A stretch of 64,000 nucleotides of DNA from Bryopsis sp. KO-2023 (taxonomy: Eukaryota; Chlorophyta; Ulvophyceae; Bryopsidales; Bryopsidaceae), in NCBI GenBank assembly GCA_030272585.1, contig BSYQ01000003.1, positions 6,076,001 through 6,140,000 of the forward strand, read 5' to 3'. The notes below the pieces were generated by a model. It ran no database searches. It saw nothing but the letters and a program-made list of their open reading frames with translations, and was not told the origin of the DNA. Of the stretch, positions 33,739-45,984 are shown one piece after another. The translations under genes and the position numbers were made by a program. Within the stretch, counting starts at the first letter, position 1. The number at the start of each line of letters is the position of its first letter.

Positions 33739-34180
33739 AGGGAGAGAGGAAAACGCAAAACACATCGCATTGTAAAATTTGAAAGAATCAGGCAGTGGAA
33801 AAAAAAGGGGGGAAAGGGAGAGAGAGAGTGTGTCCACCAATTTCAGGGATTTTGAGGTTTCTATGTTGTATTTTGACCCTAAGAAAATATCTTTGATGTT
33901 GATTTTCTCGCATTGCTTCTGTCCACATTGTTGTGTGTGTGAAAAAATGAAAGCAACGAAATGAGGTACAACCAGGACTGAATGCAATGAGCAAGGGTCT
34001 GGTGGTTGATTCGTTTGGACATCAAATCCTTCACAACAAGTTTCAATCTTCAACGACAATAGAAACAGCCTCTGACATCTATATAGATATAGATATTATC
34101 CATTTTCACGCTTCTGCGCGCAGCACTCCGAACTCCCCGCGCCCTGTTGCGATTTTTCTCCAGAACACCTCACTGGCAGC
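33739..34180. other. Short intergenic spacer
   Basis: 3' UTR of the Clp gene and promoter of the JmjC gene, same strand. TGTAA, the chlorophyte-type poly(A) signal, occurs about 35 nt after the Clp stop. Confidence 0.4.
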
Positions 34181-36403
34181 ATGTGGAAATCAGTTACCCT
34201 TCTCCACGTTTGTCTGTTATCGTTTTTCGTTCGTGGTCTAGTAGGGGAAGCCTTTGGGGACGGTAAAACGTGGTCGAGCGATGGTGTAGAAGGGTATCTA
34301 TTAACAGACGAGTGTAGTGTTGATAGGATTCCCCTGAGAGCCATCGAAGACTACCTGTTCGAAGCGTTTTATCTCGAACAGAAGCCCGTCATCATCGTTG
34401 GTACTGAGAACGAGCGCTTCGCGCGTTTAACCGAAAAGGCGAGTGTGCGCTGAACGTCACGTCTAGAACGCTCAAGTCGTCAAAAGCGTCATATCAAGGG
34501 GGGGGGGGGCATTTTCGAATCAAAGAGTTGCAAGCTTGGTGGATTAGTTGCAATGTCCTGGAGGTTGAACATCTTTTTTGTCTGATTAATAGTTTGGCGA
34601 CACTGTTCATGTACTTCGCAGAAATGATGATGTTGGGGAAAAGGCTTCCCGGTCTGGCGTGCAATTAATTTTTTGGGGGTGTTTTCCAGGGGGCTCTTTT
34701 GGAGAAGTATGGGGATATAGAAGTGACCTTGAGCTCAGCCAACAGCATCTCTTACCGAAAATCTCCAAAATTGTTCAGGTGAGTCATGGCCACATTTACA
34801 CGAAGCTTCCACATCACTTTTCACTGTTACGCTTTTTCAATGGCTCTTTATCTTTATACACACAGTTTCTTTGTTTTTTTCGACAGTTTCTTGTTCTATG
34901 TAAGACTGGGAGGATTCATGGAGGAGAGAATGATTGTGCAATATGTGTGTGTGTGTTTCGTTGCAACCATAGAGATTACATCAGCGATATGAAGCCTCAA
35001 ACTTTGGATCGATTGGGAAACGAGACGTTTTACCTGTTTGGGCCGGATAAGGAAATCTCTGAGGAGCTGACCCCGTTGATTTCCACCTATCGAAGGCCGT
35101 CATTGGCTAGCGATGACCTTGCCTTCAGCTTCGGCATAGGGCCTTCGGGCTCGGGGGTTCCTTTTCACATTCACGGCCATGGCTTCAACGAGGTTGTCCA
35201 TGGACGAAAGGTACACCCTGAATCGTATTTAGTGTGGGTCTTTTAATAGTGTTAAAAGTGCGGGCCACACTAATTCATTGAAAACCAAAACATTAACAAG
35301 AAGTGTAGCTTTCGGAAATAGTGTGGCCCACCCTATTTTGCTGTTTTCTGAAGTTTCTGCCGTTTACGGAAATAGTGTAGGCTACACTAAATACGATTAA
35401 GGGTGTAGCAGCAATTGATTCCCCCCTCATGTAGTTTCCATAACCAAAATATTAAAAAAACTTTTTTATTTTTTATTTTTTTTGGGGGGGCAGGTTTGTG
35501 GGCAATTTGGGAATGAAATGCACAAGCCAATTGATTGGGGATTGAAGGTGTTATGCAATTGTGTGTTTGTTTGTTTCATAGAGGTGGCTCCTGTACCCTC
35601 CGGACCACATGCCTCCCTTCAATCCTGATGCATCCTCGGCTCATTGGTTGAAACATGTATATCCCACACTGAAGGTGAGAAAGACCCGACGGCATTTGGG
35701 GTGTGGTCAACTTTCACCAAAGCAGATCCTTTGGTATGGATTATGTTGTCTCCAATGTCGAGCTTTGCTGAGGTGGATTACCAAAAAAATTGAAAAAAAA
35801 AATGAAAAACTGAAAAAAAATAAAGAAAGATAGAAAAATAAGAAAAGAAAGGAAAGATTTTTTTTAAAGTTAAAAATTGAATCAAGGTCATATCCTACTG
35901 CTTCAAAACTTGTATTTTTCAACTTGTGCGTTCGTGGTCGATCATTGTTGATACCTGCTGTGTCTTTTTTGCTGGCAGGGGGGTGATCGAGAGAAACTGC
36001 AGGACTGTATCATTGAGGTTGGAGAGGTTCTGTATTTTCCAAGCATGTGGTGGCACTCCACCATAAACATCGGAGAAACGGTAAAGATGCCCATCCTCCT
36101 TGACTGTATCTTGTGAGAAACAAAAAGCACTGTCACTGAAGAATTATTGTTGGAATCGTTTATCCATTGGTTTGTGGATGGCAGATGGTGGTTTTGCCTG
36201 AACGATCCCAGAAAAATGAGCAACTTTTTGAGTGAAGCGTAACCGAAACTCCTCATTTAGGTAATGGCATCGTCCTGTTTCCCAATCAGGTGTTCATGTC
36301 TTCTTTCGATGCCCGCCAAGTTGAAAAGCAAGATAAAGACTTGGGCTTTAGGGGAAAATGGTGGAAGTCTTCAGTCGGCTCGATTTTATCCAAGGAATTG
36401 TGA
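34181..36403 (+). CDS. JMJD8-like JmjC-domain protein, ER-lumenal
   Basis: JMJD8 proteins are small JmjC-only proteins of the ER lumen with no agreed substrate. Six exons (34181-34438, 34690-34778, 34973-35210, 35582-35674, 35979-36080, 36290-36403) stay in phase and give 297 aa. Seen: a signal peptide (MWKSVTLLHVCLLSFFVRGL); KPVIIVGTENERF; the JMJD8 signature YGDIEVTLSSANSISYRK; LGNETFYLFGPD; the cupin core GSGVPFHIHGHGFNEVVHGR followed by KRWLLYPP; and EVLYFPSMWWHSTINIGETV. The first metal motif reads H-x-H, not the H-x-D/E of active JmjC hydroxylases; the distal His (WWHS) is kept. Intron 1 appears to use a GC donor (AAAAG/GCGAGT), as no GT donor gives the right phase. Family call firm. 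Confidence 0.9.
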
Positions 36404-36776
36404 TTTGCAAACCTTCATGGTTCAACCTTCAACTCAATTCCACAGCAGATGGAAAGCAGCGTTCGAGGCCAGGAGTGGGAATAAGCAGTGACTTTCTATG
36501 GAGGGATCAAGGTCGCTCCATCAGATTTCAGCAATGTTATAAGAATTGGCCATGGAAAACGTCTTGGGACTTTCTTTGTGCTGTTGGAAGGATAGTGGGG
36601 GCTAGGAATGTTGCTAGACGTGTGTTGAAACTGCAAAGATACACCAACCCAGCGATCAAAGTTACAAACAAAACCACAGCAAGCACAATCGCCGCAGGAA
36701 AAAAAAAATCCCCCAAAACATGGTGGTCATCTACAACCCAACCTACTTACTCCTTTTTATGGCTTGCATAAATTTA
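36404..36776. other. Intergenic between convergent genes
   Basis: 373 bp shared by the 3' ends of the JmjC gene (+) and the CASP gene (-). Nothing else seen. Confidence 0.5.
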
Positions 36777-39382
36777 TCAATTGTTGAGTGTTACGTTAAA
36801 CTTCCCACCCTCTCCACACTGTACATGTTCCCGACAGAATCTAGCCATCTCATCGACATCCAACAAATGGCCTCCCCCATGTCTGTGCGATGTAAACACA
36901 AGCGTGGTCATGACTAAGACATGCATCACAACCACATAAAAGAAAACGAACAGTCTGGCATATCTATTGCCAAACACTAGATCCCCCACGATATACACCG
37001 ATTTGTCGACGATGCCAAGTTGCTTTTTCCTGTTTTCACGCTGACGGCTCTGGAATTCAGTGAAAGGGTTCATTCGGCCTTCGTACTCCTTGGTGTACTT
37101 CCTTTCGGTGTCCACACCCGCCTCTATGTCTGACTGATTTATGTTATTTTTCCTGTATCCCTGCTCCATGAAAATTGCACAGAAGCATCAAGATGAATGC
37201 CCTTCAAACTTTTGAAATAATATCATCTCAACCCGAAAGAGAAGCCTAAACTTCCACAGTCCCTTATTTTGTTTTCCTTGAAATTGGTGGAGCTAGATGA
37301 TCATGAAACGTTTCTTATTACCTGAAGGAATCTGATTCTTTCGACTAGGGCTACATTGTCAGCTCGAGATGCAGCCGCCTCGGCCTGGCTCCTGGCAGCA
37401 TCCATCTGACACTTGGAAAGCTCCTCTCGCAGCTCGTCAGCTTTCCTTCGGAACCGGTCCCTCTGATGCTGAAGAACCCCCACCATCGTTTGCGATCCAT
37501 CCACACCAGCCTGCCCAGAAACAAAAAGTGAGCCAACGCAAGCCAGCATTCCCAACACTCGCTCACAACACCTCAAAAACTAAGGTTGAATGGCACGTCC
37601 TCTGCAAGAAAACTACCTGCTGTTGTCCGCTGGGACCATCGAGAATGAACTCATCACCATTTGATTCCCCCCCTCCACCCGTTGCACTCCTTTCTCCGGC
37701 GGGCATGCTCTGTGCCGACAACAAATCCTCCTCCAGCTTCACAACCAGATCTTTTTGCTCTTCCAGCTGTGCCTGGATGTCAGAATTCTGGCCCTGTGTC
37801 GAGGTGAGCTCCTTTTCCAACCCAACTTCCCTGAGCTTTGCCATCGTCAGTTCATGCTCCAGGTGCCTGCTCTTTTGGAGCAGCATCCGCTCCATCAATC
37901 CTGGGGAACCAGCATTTGCTGACAAATCGGCCTCTTCGACTTCCTCTCCTTCGGGCAAACTGTACTGTATGGATTGCAGCATTCGGATCTGCTGCTTGAG
38001 CTCATCCATCTGCTCGACAAAAACACACAGTAGTTTTTCAAACGACTCTCGCTTCTCGAATCCACCTCCATTCCTAAACTTTGATTTTTTTCCCTCGACG
38101 TGAATGATACAGTTGCACAGATTGGAGTCAGCGGGGGAACCACCTGCTGAGGGGTGGGTCTCGACGCAAGCTCAGCCTCCAGCGATTCGACATGGGATTC
38201 CTTTGCAGAAAGCACATCTTTCATCGTATCCAAACGAGTGACAGTGCTCTCTTTGATCTCCGCCAGCTCAGCTTGCGTTTCATCGAGCTCGCTCCTTAGC
38301 TGATGCACCACGTTTCTTTGCATCGCGAGTTCAGCCATCAAGCCATCCGAAACAGCATCCGATGCCCCAGCCCCAGCTCCGGAGGCTTTCCCCGTCTCAC
38401 TTTTCAGGGTCTCTATCGTGTCCAGGAGGCGCCTTTTCTCAGTTTCCAATGTCAGGACCCTCTCCTGGGCTTGCTCGATATCAGCCACAGCAATCTCCAG
38501 TTTTGACCTGAACAATCACCAGCACCATTGTTGATTCCGACCGTCCCCACGGGGAAAATGATATGCAACGGTTCATGCTTCCAGAAAAAACAATGAAAGC
38601 ATTAGCTCTGGCTTCTTTTTTCTTATTTTTCCCCTCCCCTGGACGGAAAAGCATCTGCACCCTGCACAAGACCTGTATCCAGCTCGCTCCTCTTCAGTTT
38701 CTGATTGCAGCAAGAAAATCCGGTTTTGAGAGGCATTGTGCAGCTTTCGCATCGTCTCCAAGCTGAATTCAGATTCCTCCAGCATGGTCATGAGCCGGGC
38801 CTCCTGTTCCTTCAACTCCTCCTCCCTCCCTCGGTCCACCACCTGCTTGGCACTGGCCAGCTCATCTGCTTGGCTTTGTACCTCCCCCATCAAGGTCCGG
38901 ATCCTCTCCTCCAGCTTCCTGATGGTCAAATCCTGATTCTTTATTTCTTTGGCTTCTGTTTTGAACTCCTCCAGCTCCTGAGCCTGTTTTCTAACTCGGG
39001 CTTCAAGCTCAGAAATACGGGATCCCGATTCCAGCGCTCCAGACAGCGATGGGACCGGGTCTGGCGCCTCATACAATTTTTGATACAGCTCCAAGTACGC
39101 AGATTCGCTGTGCTTCGCGCGTTTGGTCAGTCTGTCCACTTCTTGCTGATATTGTTTCAGCAAATCTCCGACGCTTTTGACGGTGGCCTCGGACGCCCCC
39201 TTTCGAAACTCCTGGGTGGTTTTCGCAAGCTTCTTCCGGTTACGCACGGAATCCTCCTGGTGTTGCGCGACTTTCATGCCGACCTCGTCCAGCTGGGAGC
39301 GACGTCCCTCGAGGTCGAACTCTTTCCAGAAATTACACACGAACGTGAGGGGAGCCCCCATCTCATCTGGAGCAGAGGCCAT
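36777..39382 (-). CDS. CASP: CASP, Golgi coiled-coil membrane protein
   Basis: CASP is a Golgi tether of the golgin class, tail-anchored by its C-terminal helix. Five exons (39382-38673, 38507-38144, 38009-37617, 37510-37322, 37160-36777) join in phase to give 679 aa, almost the length I recall for human CASP (678). Seen: the conserved start FWKEFDLEGRRSQLDEV and YQKLYEAPDPVPSL; about 450 residues of heptad-rich coiled coil (ELEARVRKQAQELEEFK, LEERIRTLMGEVQSQADELA); the conserved block DRFRRKADELREELSKCQ; and the CASP C-terminal domain TKEYEGRMNPFTEFQSRQR, RYARLFVFFYVVVMHVLVM with the anchor helix and a short lumenal tail. The start at 39382 was chosen because it aligns with the animal and plant N terminus; the frame stays open further up but has no ATG. 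The NDUFAF8 stop is only 157 nt upstream on the same strand. Confidence 0.94.
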
Positions 39383-39539
39383 TGCACCTCCTTTGGCCAG
39401 GAAAGTTTGCTCGAAGGGGTCCAATTGGCGCTCACTGGCACTGGTTCGCCGCGAGGACACTCGGTTGAGACTCCCCAGCCGTGGGTCGCAAGGGATGGAG
39501 AACCAGAGAGTAAGCTTCCTTGGAGATTCGAGAGATTCG

Positions 39540-39740
39540 TCACTTTCTTACGACGCTTTTGACGTGCGCACTGAAACACGTCTTCAGCGCCTGGAATTCA
39601 CGCTCGCAGGAGCCCTTTTCCACTTCTCGCAGTAGATTCTTGACGCAAGCGCCGTACGCAGAGGCCTCCTTGCGGCACTGGGTCAGGCTAGCACCAAACG
39701 CCTTGACGTAGCGCTCCGACTTGGCTGTGTTTGATGGCAT
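39540..39740 (-). CDS. NDUFAF8: NDUFAF8-like twin-Cx9C complex I assembly factor
   Basis: NDUFAF8 is a small intermembrane-space protein that stabilises NDUFAF5 during assembly of respiratory complex I. One exon, 66 aa, starting MPSNTAKSERYVKAFG. Two Cx9C pairs are exact: CRKEASAYGAC and CEREFQALKTC, joined by a short linker (VKNLLREVEKGS). The AYGACV and EF.ALKTCF spacing matches animal NDUFAF8. The frame extends 18 codons further to another ATG (39794), but the chosen start gives the normal CHCH layout, and such proteins need no presequence. It shares its strand and a very short spacer with CASP. Other CHCH proteins are possible, but the pattern fits this one best. Confidence 0.85.
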   Translation of the reverse strand: MPSNTAKSERYVKAFGASLTQCRKEASAYGACVKNLLREVEKGSCEREFQALKTCFSAHVKSVVRK

Positions 39741-39841
39741 CAAAGCAACTGTACAAAACGAAGGAGAACACCAAGCACGGTTTTCGCCCACCATCGTACG
39801 ATGTACAGCAACCCCAAAATAGTCGAGTAAAGTACTCGACT

Positions 39842-39900
39842 AGCCACGTCACGTACGACGCTGTCGTACGTGACGTGGCTACGTAAATTGGGAGCTACGT
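39842..39900. promoter_or_regulatory. Perfect palindrome of ACGT cores upstream of NDUFAF8
   Basis: Arms AGCCACGTCACGTACGAC (39842-39859) and its exact reverse complement (39863-39880) flank a 3-nt spacer. Counting two more just beyond, six ACGT cores fall within about 60 bp. The site is about 100 bp upstream of the NDUFAF8 start and combines CACGTCA/TGACGTGG sequences, classic bZIP sites. Role inferred from position. Confidence 0.5.
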
Positions 39901-42370
39901 AGTTTTGCGCAACATCCCTAATGTCCAAGATTTTTTTCCATCATCAGCCCATCCTCCAACGCCGTCTGAAAACCCTCTCCACCACGAACAGAGTTTGTGG
40001 GTGCTGGTCGATTGATTGATTGATTGCTGGTCGAGTTCAAAAGTCAAGCCCGAGTGGAAGAAGAGAGCAGGACCTTTCTTGTTTGGGGGGGGGGGAGGGA
40101 AGCTGTAAAATACAGGAAACTGGGCCCATCCTAGAAATATAATTTTTGCGATTGATCAATTAAGTCTGGATCGTTGGGTACTTGTATGTGGACGATGGCC
40201 TTGTTCTGTAAAGAAAAAAAAAGAGTGTTTTACAGAAGCTCAATGAAACTTGATGGGTCTGTGTAAGCAGAAATTCCGAAATATCTTTTCAAAATCCAAT
40301 CAAAGCCTTCCCCTGACTGCCAATACAACCTGTACCAACAGTGGTTTTGTTTTCTTTCGTTCTCCAGGCCGAAAAACCTCAACATTCAGAAATTTAATGG
40401 ATCCGAAAAAGTACCACTACATTCCGAACTCCCTCCCCCAGAAGGGCTGGACAATATCTTCCCGTAATTATTCCTCTTCTTTATTTGTGTTGTATATTAA
40501 ACAACACACACAAACCTCCCCTAAAAAAAATCCAGAGCACAAGAAACAGAATCCCGAACAGATCAAATTTTTAAGCACTTTCCCAGCATACAAAAGCTTT
40601 TTGAACAAAAAAAAATCCAAAGACACGCCCGAGTGTCAGCTCCCCTCCATAAAACCAACCCTTTACACAGAATCATCATTCTTGAAGATATATCATACAT
40701 CTATCCAGTGAACAAACGAAAGGCCATCCAAAAAAGCCCCCTCTTTAATTCTTTTCTTGATCTCTCTCTCTCACGGTTTGAAATGCTGTGTTTTCACTAA
40801 AAGCATTTTTCACCCTGTCCAATAACAAAGTTGCAGATTTGAATTCCTTTTTTTCTTTTTTTTGGGAGGGGGGGAAGCACCCCCCCATCAGACCCCACCC
40901 AATCAGTGGTGCGATTTCCAGTCCATCAGATATCCCATGATATCAATTGGAAGAAAAAAAAGAAAAAAACAAACAAACAAACCTAACTATTGAACATGAC
41001 ATAGAGAGAGAGAGAAAATCAACAGCTTTCTCGAGACTCTTTTTTTTCTTCAAGTCTTTTTTTTACACCCTTTTCTCTAAAACCGATGGTAAAAAGAAAA
41101 AAAACATGCTGAAAAGAAAACACATATTTTCGATATTTCTTTCTAAAATATTGTCCACGTGGAATTCAATGCCCCCGATCGAGACATCCGCTTGAACACT
41201 AAAAAAAAGGCCAATACAAACACTACGATTATCTATCCAGCCTTTTTTTTCCCAACATCTTTTCCTCTTTTTTTTTTCCCTCCTTTAAACTTTTTTTCTT
41301 GTGGACGATTTACCAGAAAAGAAAAAAAGAACAGAAAAAAGAAAAACACGACCCAGGCAAAAAAAAAAAAATTGCCAGTTCCCAAGTTTTTGATTCTCAA
41401 AACGACCGATAATACTTGGAGAGCATTTTTCGCACCGCTTGGTCTTTTCATGATTTAAAATCCCCATCGCTTTATAAAATAGATTTTTCTTTTTAATTTC
41501 TTCCCCCCCCCCCCCCCTTCCTTTTCAAGAGAGGCCCCACATATCTCAACCTTTTTTGCAAAGGCCAAAAGCGCAACCGCCAATAAAAAAACACACACAC
41601 AACTAATTCATGTTTTTATTCTGTTTCCTTTTTGTTACATTTCCTCCTGCCCCTTTTTAACCTCTTTCCTCCCCTTCTTTTTGCAATAATTAAATGTAAG
41701 ACTTGCAAAAGTTATGCTGAGCTTAGCAATTCGATACGAGTCAATTTATCAATCAACCAAAAGAAAAAAACCCAGTGAAGTGTTTCTCGAAACCATCGAC
41801 CCAATTTTCTTTTCAAAGATGCTCACTATTTTAAGAAAAAAAAATCACACTTTTTTTTTCCTCGTAATGTTTGAAGGCGACCTCCCCTAAGGGATATCTC
41901 AAAAAAGCAGACGAAACTTTTCCTTTTTCCCCCCTTCCCCCCCTCCCTTCTTCGTGAAAACCCAACTAAGCGAGTTATATCGGTCGGTCAATCAAGGGGT
42001 TGCAGACTACGTAATTTTATGTTTCTTTTCTTTTCTTTTTTTTGTAACACGTCTAAATCTTTGAATGGATGCATTCTCGGCATTTAATATTGCCATGAGG
42101 TCAAAAAGCTCTTTCCCTCCCTTCCTAAGTTAACTTTTTCCGTTCTCTATTTCTTTTCTTCTTGTTTTTTTTTCCCCCAACAACTCTCTGGGTTCAATTT
42201 CCCTGTACAAAAATCCCCCCCCCCCAAAAAAACTACCTCCTTTTTTTTTCTTTCGGCTCCCTTAAATATATCCCGCCCCCCCCCTCCACAGACCATATGA
42301 TAGAGAAGATCACCTTACTTTAAAAAAACACAAAAAACACCTTTAAAATCAAAGTCCAGCTGTTGCGAAT
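39901..42370. other. Low-complexity intergenic region
   Basis: 2.5 kb of A, T and C homopolymers including a C15 run near 41505, with few G tracts; a mirror image of the G/T-rich region at 27831-30540. It lies downstream of the minus-strand ARM gene. No gene seen. Confidence 0.55.
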
Positions 42371-45143
42371 TTATCCAGTTCTTAAATTCCTTGGATCCCT
42401 CAGGATTCGGTCGTCGATTCGAGCTGCCCCGAGCGAACTTTTCGAATCAGTGGGGGCCGCCACGCCGAATTCTCGTTCCATGTGAATCTTGGTCAACATT
42501 CTCATGATGGCTCCCTTGATTTCGGTCGCCGCGCACGGAGCTATCATAATGCGGAAGAGCCGCCGGCCATGTTTTCCAATTGATTTATTCGAACGGGTTA
42601 CTTGAGGGACACCCTGTAATGAAATCGTACCGATGTGTATGAAAATTTGAAAAATTCCTAAACAGGGAATTTTTTTTCCCGATAAGGAGGATTTTCTGTT
42701 TTTGCTTTTTTTCAACTCCGAGAAAAGCCAGCAGGGGTGCCTGATTGTTTCACGTTTATTTCCCAGTTCTGTTCGTTCGTCGTGCTACCGACAAAATCAA
42801 GACACCCTTTCGACAAAAATCTTTTTCCTATTTAGTGGTATTCGTTAGATTATAGTTTTGAATCCAGATCTAGGCCCAGTGAATAGGTAAACATTTTTTT
42901 TTCAGTCAGTGCTTTCTGGATTCGCACCTGTCTGTCAGCCACGGCAAAATTGATCTCCAGCATTCCATTGTCGGGTTCCGAAATCGTGAGCTTCCGTAGA
43001 AGAGAATATCTATCTGTGTGTTTGTTCCTACTTTTGCCCAAAAAAAACCCAGTAAATCATCATATAAGGCAATATCCAGCCTTTGAGACAGCATTTCACC
43101 CACACTATCAAACCAAAAGAAAAAAATCATGCAGGAGCAGATGGTGATTTCCCCCACCTTGGGTTTAATGTCTGTGTCGGACTGAAACATCCCAATTTTG
43201 AGGGCTCCCGAACGGCAATGCACAAATGACCGTGAATGGGGTCGAAACAGCATTGGCCGACCCCACTCGTTTTGCGGTAGGGAGGGAAGCCTGACTTGGA
43301 ATAGAAAAAGTCCGCTTGGCATGGTAAAGGATAATGCAATTTATCTAAACCTCCGGATAGAAGCTGCAGGAGAGGCTGCAAACCTCCTTGGGCCTGGTCA
43401 AAACAAACATATCAACAGGTAAGCGACTTTTTCAATCGATCAGTGGGCGTAGCTCTGTTTGCATCAAGGTGCCTAAATGCATCGCAGGCAAATTCACCAT
43501 CAGAAACTTCCACAAATTTCGCAAATATATCTATATATATAAGTCTTAAACGGGAGCACCTACTGCACCCTTTCTCCCCATCAAACTAAAAATTAACAAA
43601 AAAAAAGAGTAAGCTTCCAAATCGATTCAAGCGATTCATGCAATCACGCCTACAGAAACCCATCAAACCACTTTTCCTCAAAAACAATATAAACATGTCA
43701 TTTCGCATACCTCAATCTCCTCTCGATTCAGAGGGTTCTGAAGCGACATGTTTCTCAAGACGACAGCAGCAAGCTCTGCCGAAATCTCCTCAGGATCTTC
43801 CCTCAGAATTTTCACCAATGGAGCAATAGCACCCGCCTCCCTCAGCGCATCCTTGATCATTTGACTGCCCGCTGCCAAATTCCCCAGTGCAGCGACAGAA
43901 TATTCTGTTATCTGTGTCGATTCAGAAAACATAACCCAGTGATTCTACAGAGTAGATTTTTCGTGTTTAAAAAACAAAAACAAAAAAACATTGCTGACAT
44001 TCCAGGAAATCAACTATTTTCCCAGCGCTTTAAAAAAGCCACTTAATGCTGACTTGCAAGGAACGGACTTGGAGTTGGACAGCCCAAAATATCTCATGAC
44101 AGATCCCGTCAAAACTCTTCCTCCATAACTGTGAGTTCGAAAAAATTGTGACAAGAAAAAACACAAAAAATTCGCCCTGCCATGCGATCCAACAGCATTT
44201 CTTGTCATCCTGTTCTAGCATTATCGACCGTAGAATCGTTGAGGAGGAAATTTAAATTTCTTTTTCTCTGTGTGTGTTTTTTTCCTTGATTATTTAAGTA
44301 CCCTGTCTGACCTCTGATTCCAATCCAGAATCCAGAAGCACAATCAGGTTGTTAAGACCACCGGCCAATACGATAGCTTGGCGATCCTCCTCCTTGTCGG
44401 TTAAAATCCGAAGAGCAAGCAATGCCCTGTGTGTGCATTCACAGCGACGTCCGCCTGCCAGCAGCTTCACGATTTTCTCCACACCGCCATGTTCTCTCAG
44501 ACTGTCCTGGAATCGAAAGGGAAGTCATTCAAGATCACCAAATTCTTGTGCAGGATGCAGCATCGTATCAAGAAAAAAAAAAACAAAAAAACATCCCCAC
44601 ATTGATATTTCATTTGCTTTCTTTCTCAACTTTTTTTTTTTTTTGGGGGGGGGGGGAGGAAGAAAAAACTGTCCAGCTCTTCTTGGTGATATTTTTGATC
44701 TCTATTTATTTATTTCGTTTTATTTTCGTTCACAATGACATGTTCGCATGTCATCCATTCATTCTTTTCTTTTTTTATTTTATTTTTTTGCTTTCTTGGG
44801 ATGCCACGCCCATACCACTAATTCACCCAGAAACACATTCCAAAAATCTGTAAAAAAAAAAAAAAAACAGAAATAAAAAAATAGCCTCACATACTCGATT
44901 GTCATCATCATCTGCAACTAGACACGAGATCGTTTCAGCCGCCACAACAGTGAGAGGTTTTTCCGGACCTCCATCCAGCAATGCCACCAGCTCACGAATA
45001 GCCCCCGCTTCCCTGATGATTCTTTTATTTTCTGGGTCCGCTGCGAGAGCTCTCATCGCCAGGGCAGCTTGGTATTGTTTCTCCTCCCTCCCGCTGTGCA
45101 ACCAATCCACAACTCGCCCCATTTGCTGCTTTTCCTGGGACAT
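42371..45143 (-). CDS. Armadillo-repeat protein with unrecognised C-terminal domain
   Basis: Six exons (45143-44895, 44506-44312, 43911-43711, 43393-43351, 43013-42928, 42613-42371) keep phase and give 338 aa. Residues 1 to about 225 are armadillo repeats: NKRIIREAGAIRELVALLDG, QAIVLAGGLNNLIVLLDSG, EYSVAALGNLAAGSQMIKDA and REAGAIAPLVKILREDPEEI, then AQGGLQPLLQLLSG. Such repeats form a superhelix for protein binding. The last 110 residues (LTISEPDNGMLEINFAVADR, HGRRLFRIMIAPCAATEIKG, AIMRMLTKIHME) are not armadillo and faintly resemble a PH-type beta-rich fold; I cannot name them. The two short exons 4 and 5 are the least certain, though phase agrees throughout. No targeting signal is obvious. 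Confidence 0.7.
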
Positions 45144-45984
45144 TTTTTTTTTCCTCTGTTTGCAGAAAAATCAATCCAAAATGAGTTGCAGCAAAATGGT
45201 AATTCTCACAAAGAGCTCCACAAAAAAGATCTTTTTTTAAAAAAACTGTGTTTAATGGATTGTCTCGATTGTTTTCCCGGACTCACAGGTGCAGTTTTTT
45301 TGGGGGGGTTACAGTTTTAGAAAACTGTATAGAACAAATTCTTTTAAACTAGAGGCCAGGATTGAGCTGACCACTTGAAGACAGGTGTGTCAGCCGAGTG
45401 ACGAACGAAAGCGAATATCCTTGCACGCACTTTTTCCGGCTGTGGTGCAGAAAACAAACAGGACCAATAACGGTGGGGTGCGTCACAGCTGCTGTTGCGC
45501 TGACGAGCTATTTTAAGGGGACAGGAGGGGAGGATCTATTCTGGTGAAGCGAGGTTCAGCCCAACCTCGGTCGCGTTCTCTCAGTGAAGCGCTGGTAACG
45601 GTACGAATTGTACTTCTTTACTGAGTGGTTTCGACCTATTGTTGTCATCACAGGCCTCCCACCTTTTTCACACTCGTCTCCACTGGTCGCCTGCCGCCCG
45701 AGCGAAGTGGTTGAGCTTCGCGTGGGGCTTTCGACGGGATTCCGTTGTGGAGAGGGAGGGATACAGAACGAACGAAAAGAAAAACCGACGCTTGCCGTCT
45801 AGACTCGAAACATACACCCAATGCTTCGAACGATGCCGATCGGCGGTGAGGTTTGAGTCCACGAGCTGGCTCCAACCTGCAACCCAACGCACGCCTTTCG
45901 TGTTCTTGTTGGGAAAAAGAGGGACAATAATATAGAGGGGGGAAAATTATGTTGTCGCGTCGTCTACCTTAGTACTTCGCTTTC
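45144..45984. other. Intergenic between divergent genes
   Basis: Start regions of the ARM gene (-) and the HAT-repeat gene (+). Open frames around 45608-45935 overlap on both strands without protein-like features. Probably promoter and 5' UTR. Confidence 0.5.

Noticed and set aside
36264-36771. Plus-strand frames after the JmjC gene
   Set aside because: They overlap the last JmjC exon in other frames or run into the CASP 3' region without protein-like features.
37369-38103. 244-codon plus-strand frame
   Set aside because: Antisense of the CASP coiled coil (Ser/Pro-rich mirror of Glu/Leu-rich codons).
41500-42300. Telomere-like or satellite DNA
   Set aside because: Only irregular homopolymers; no repeating unit.
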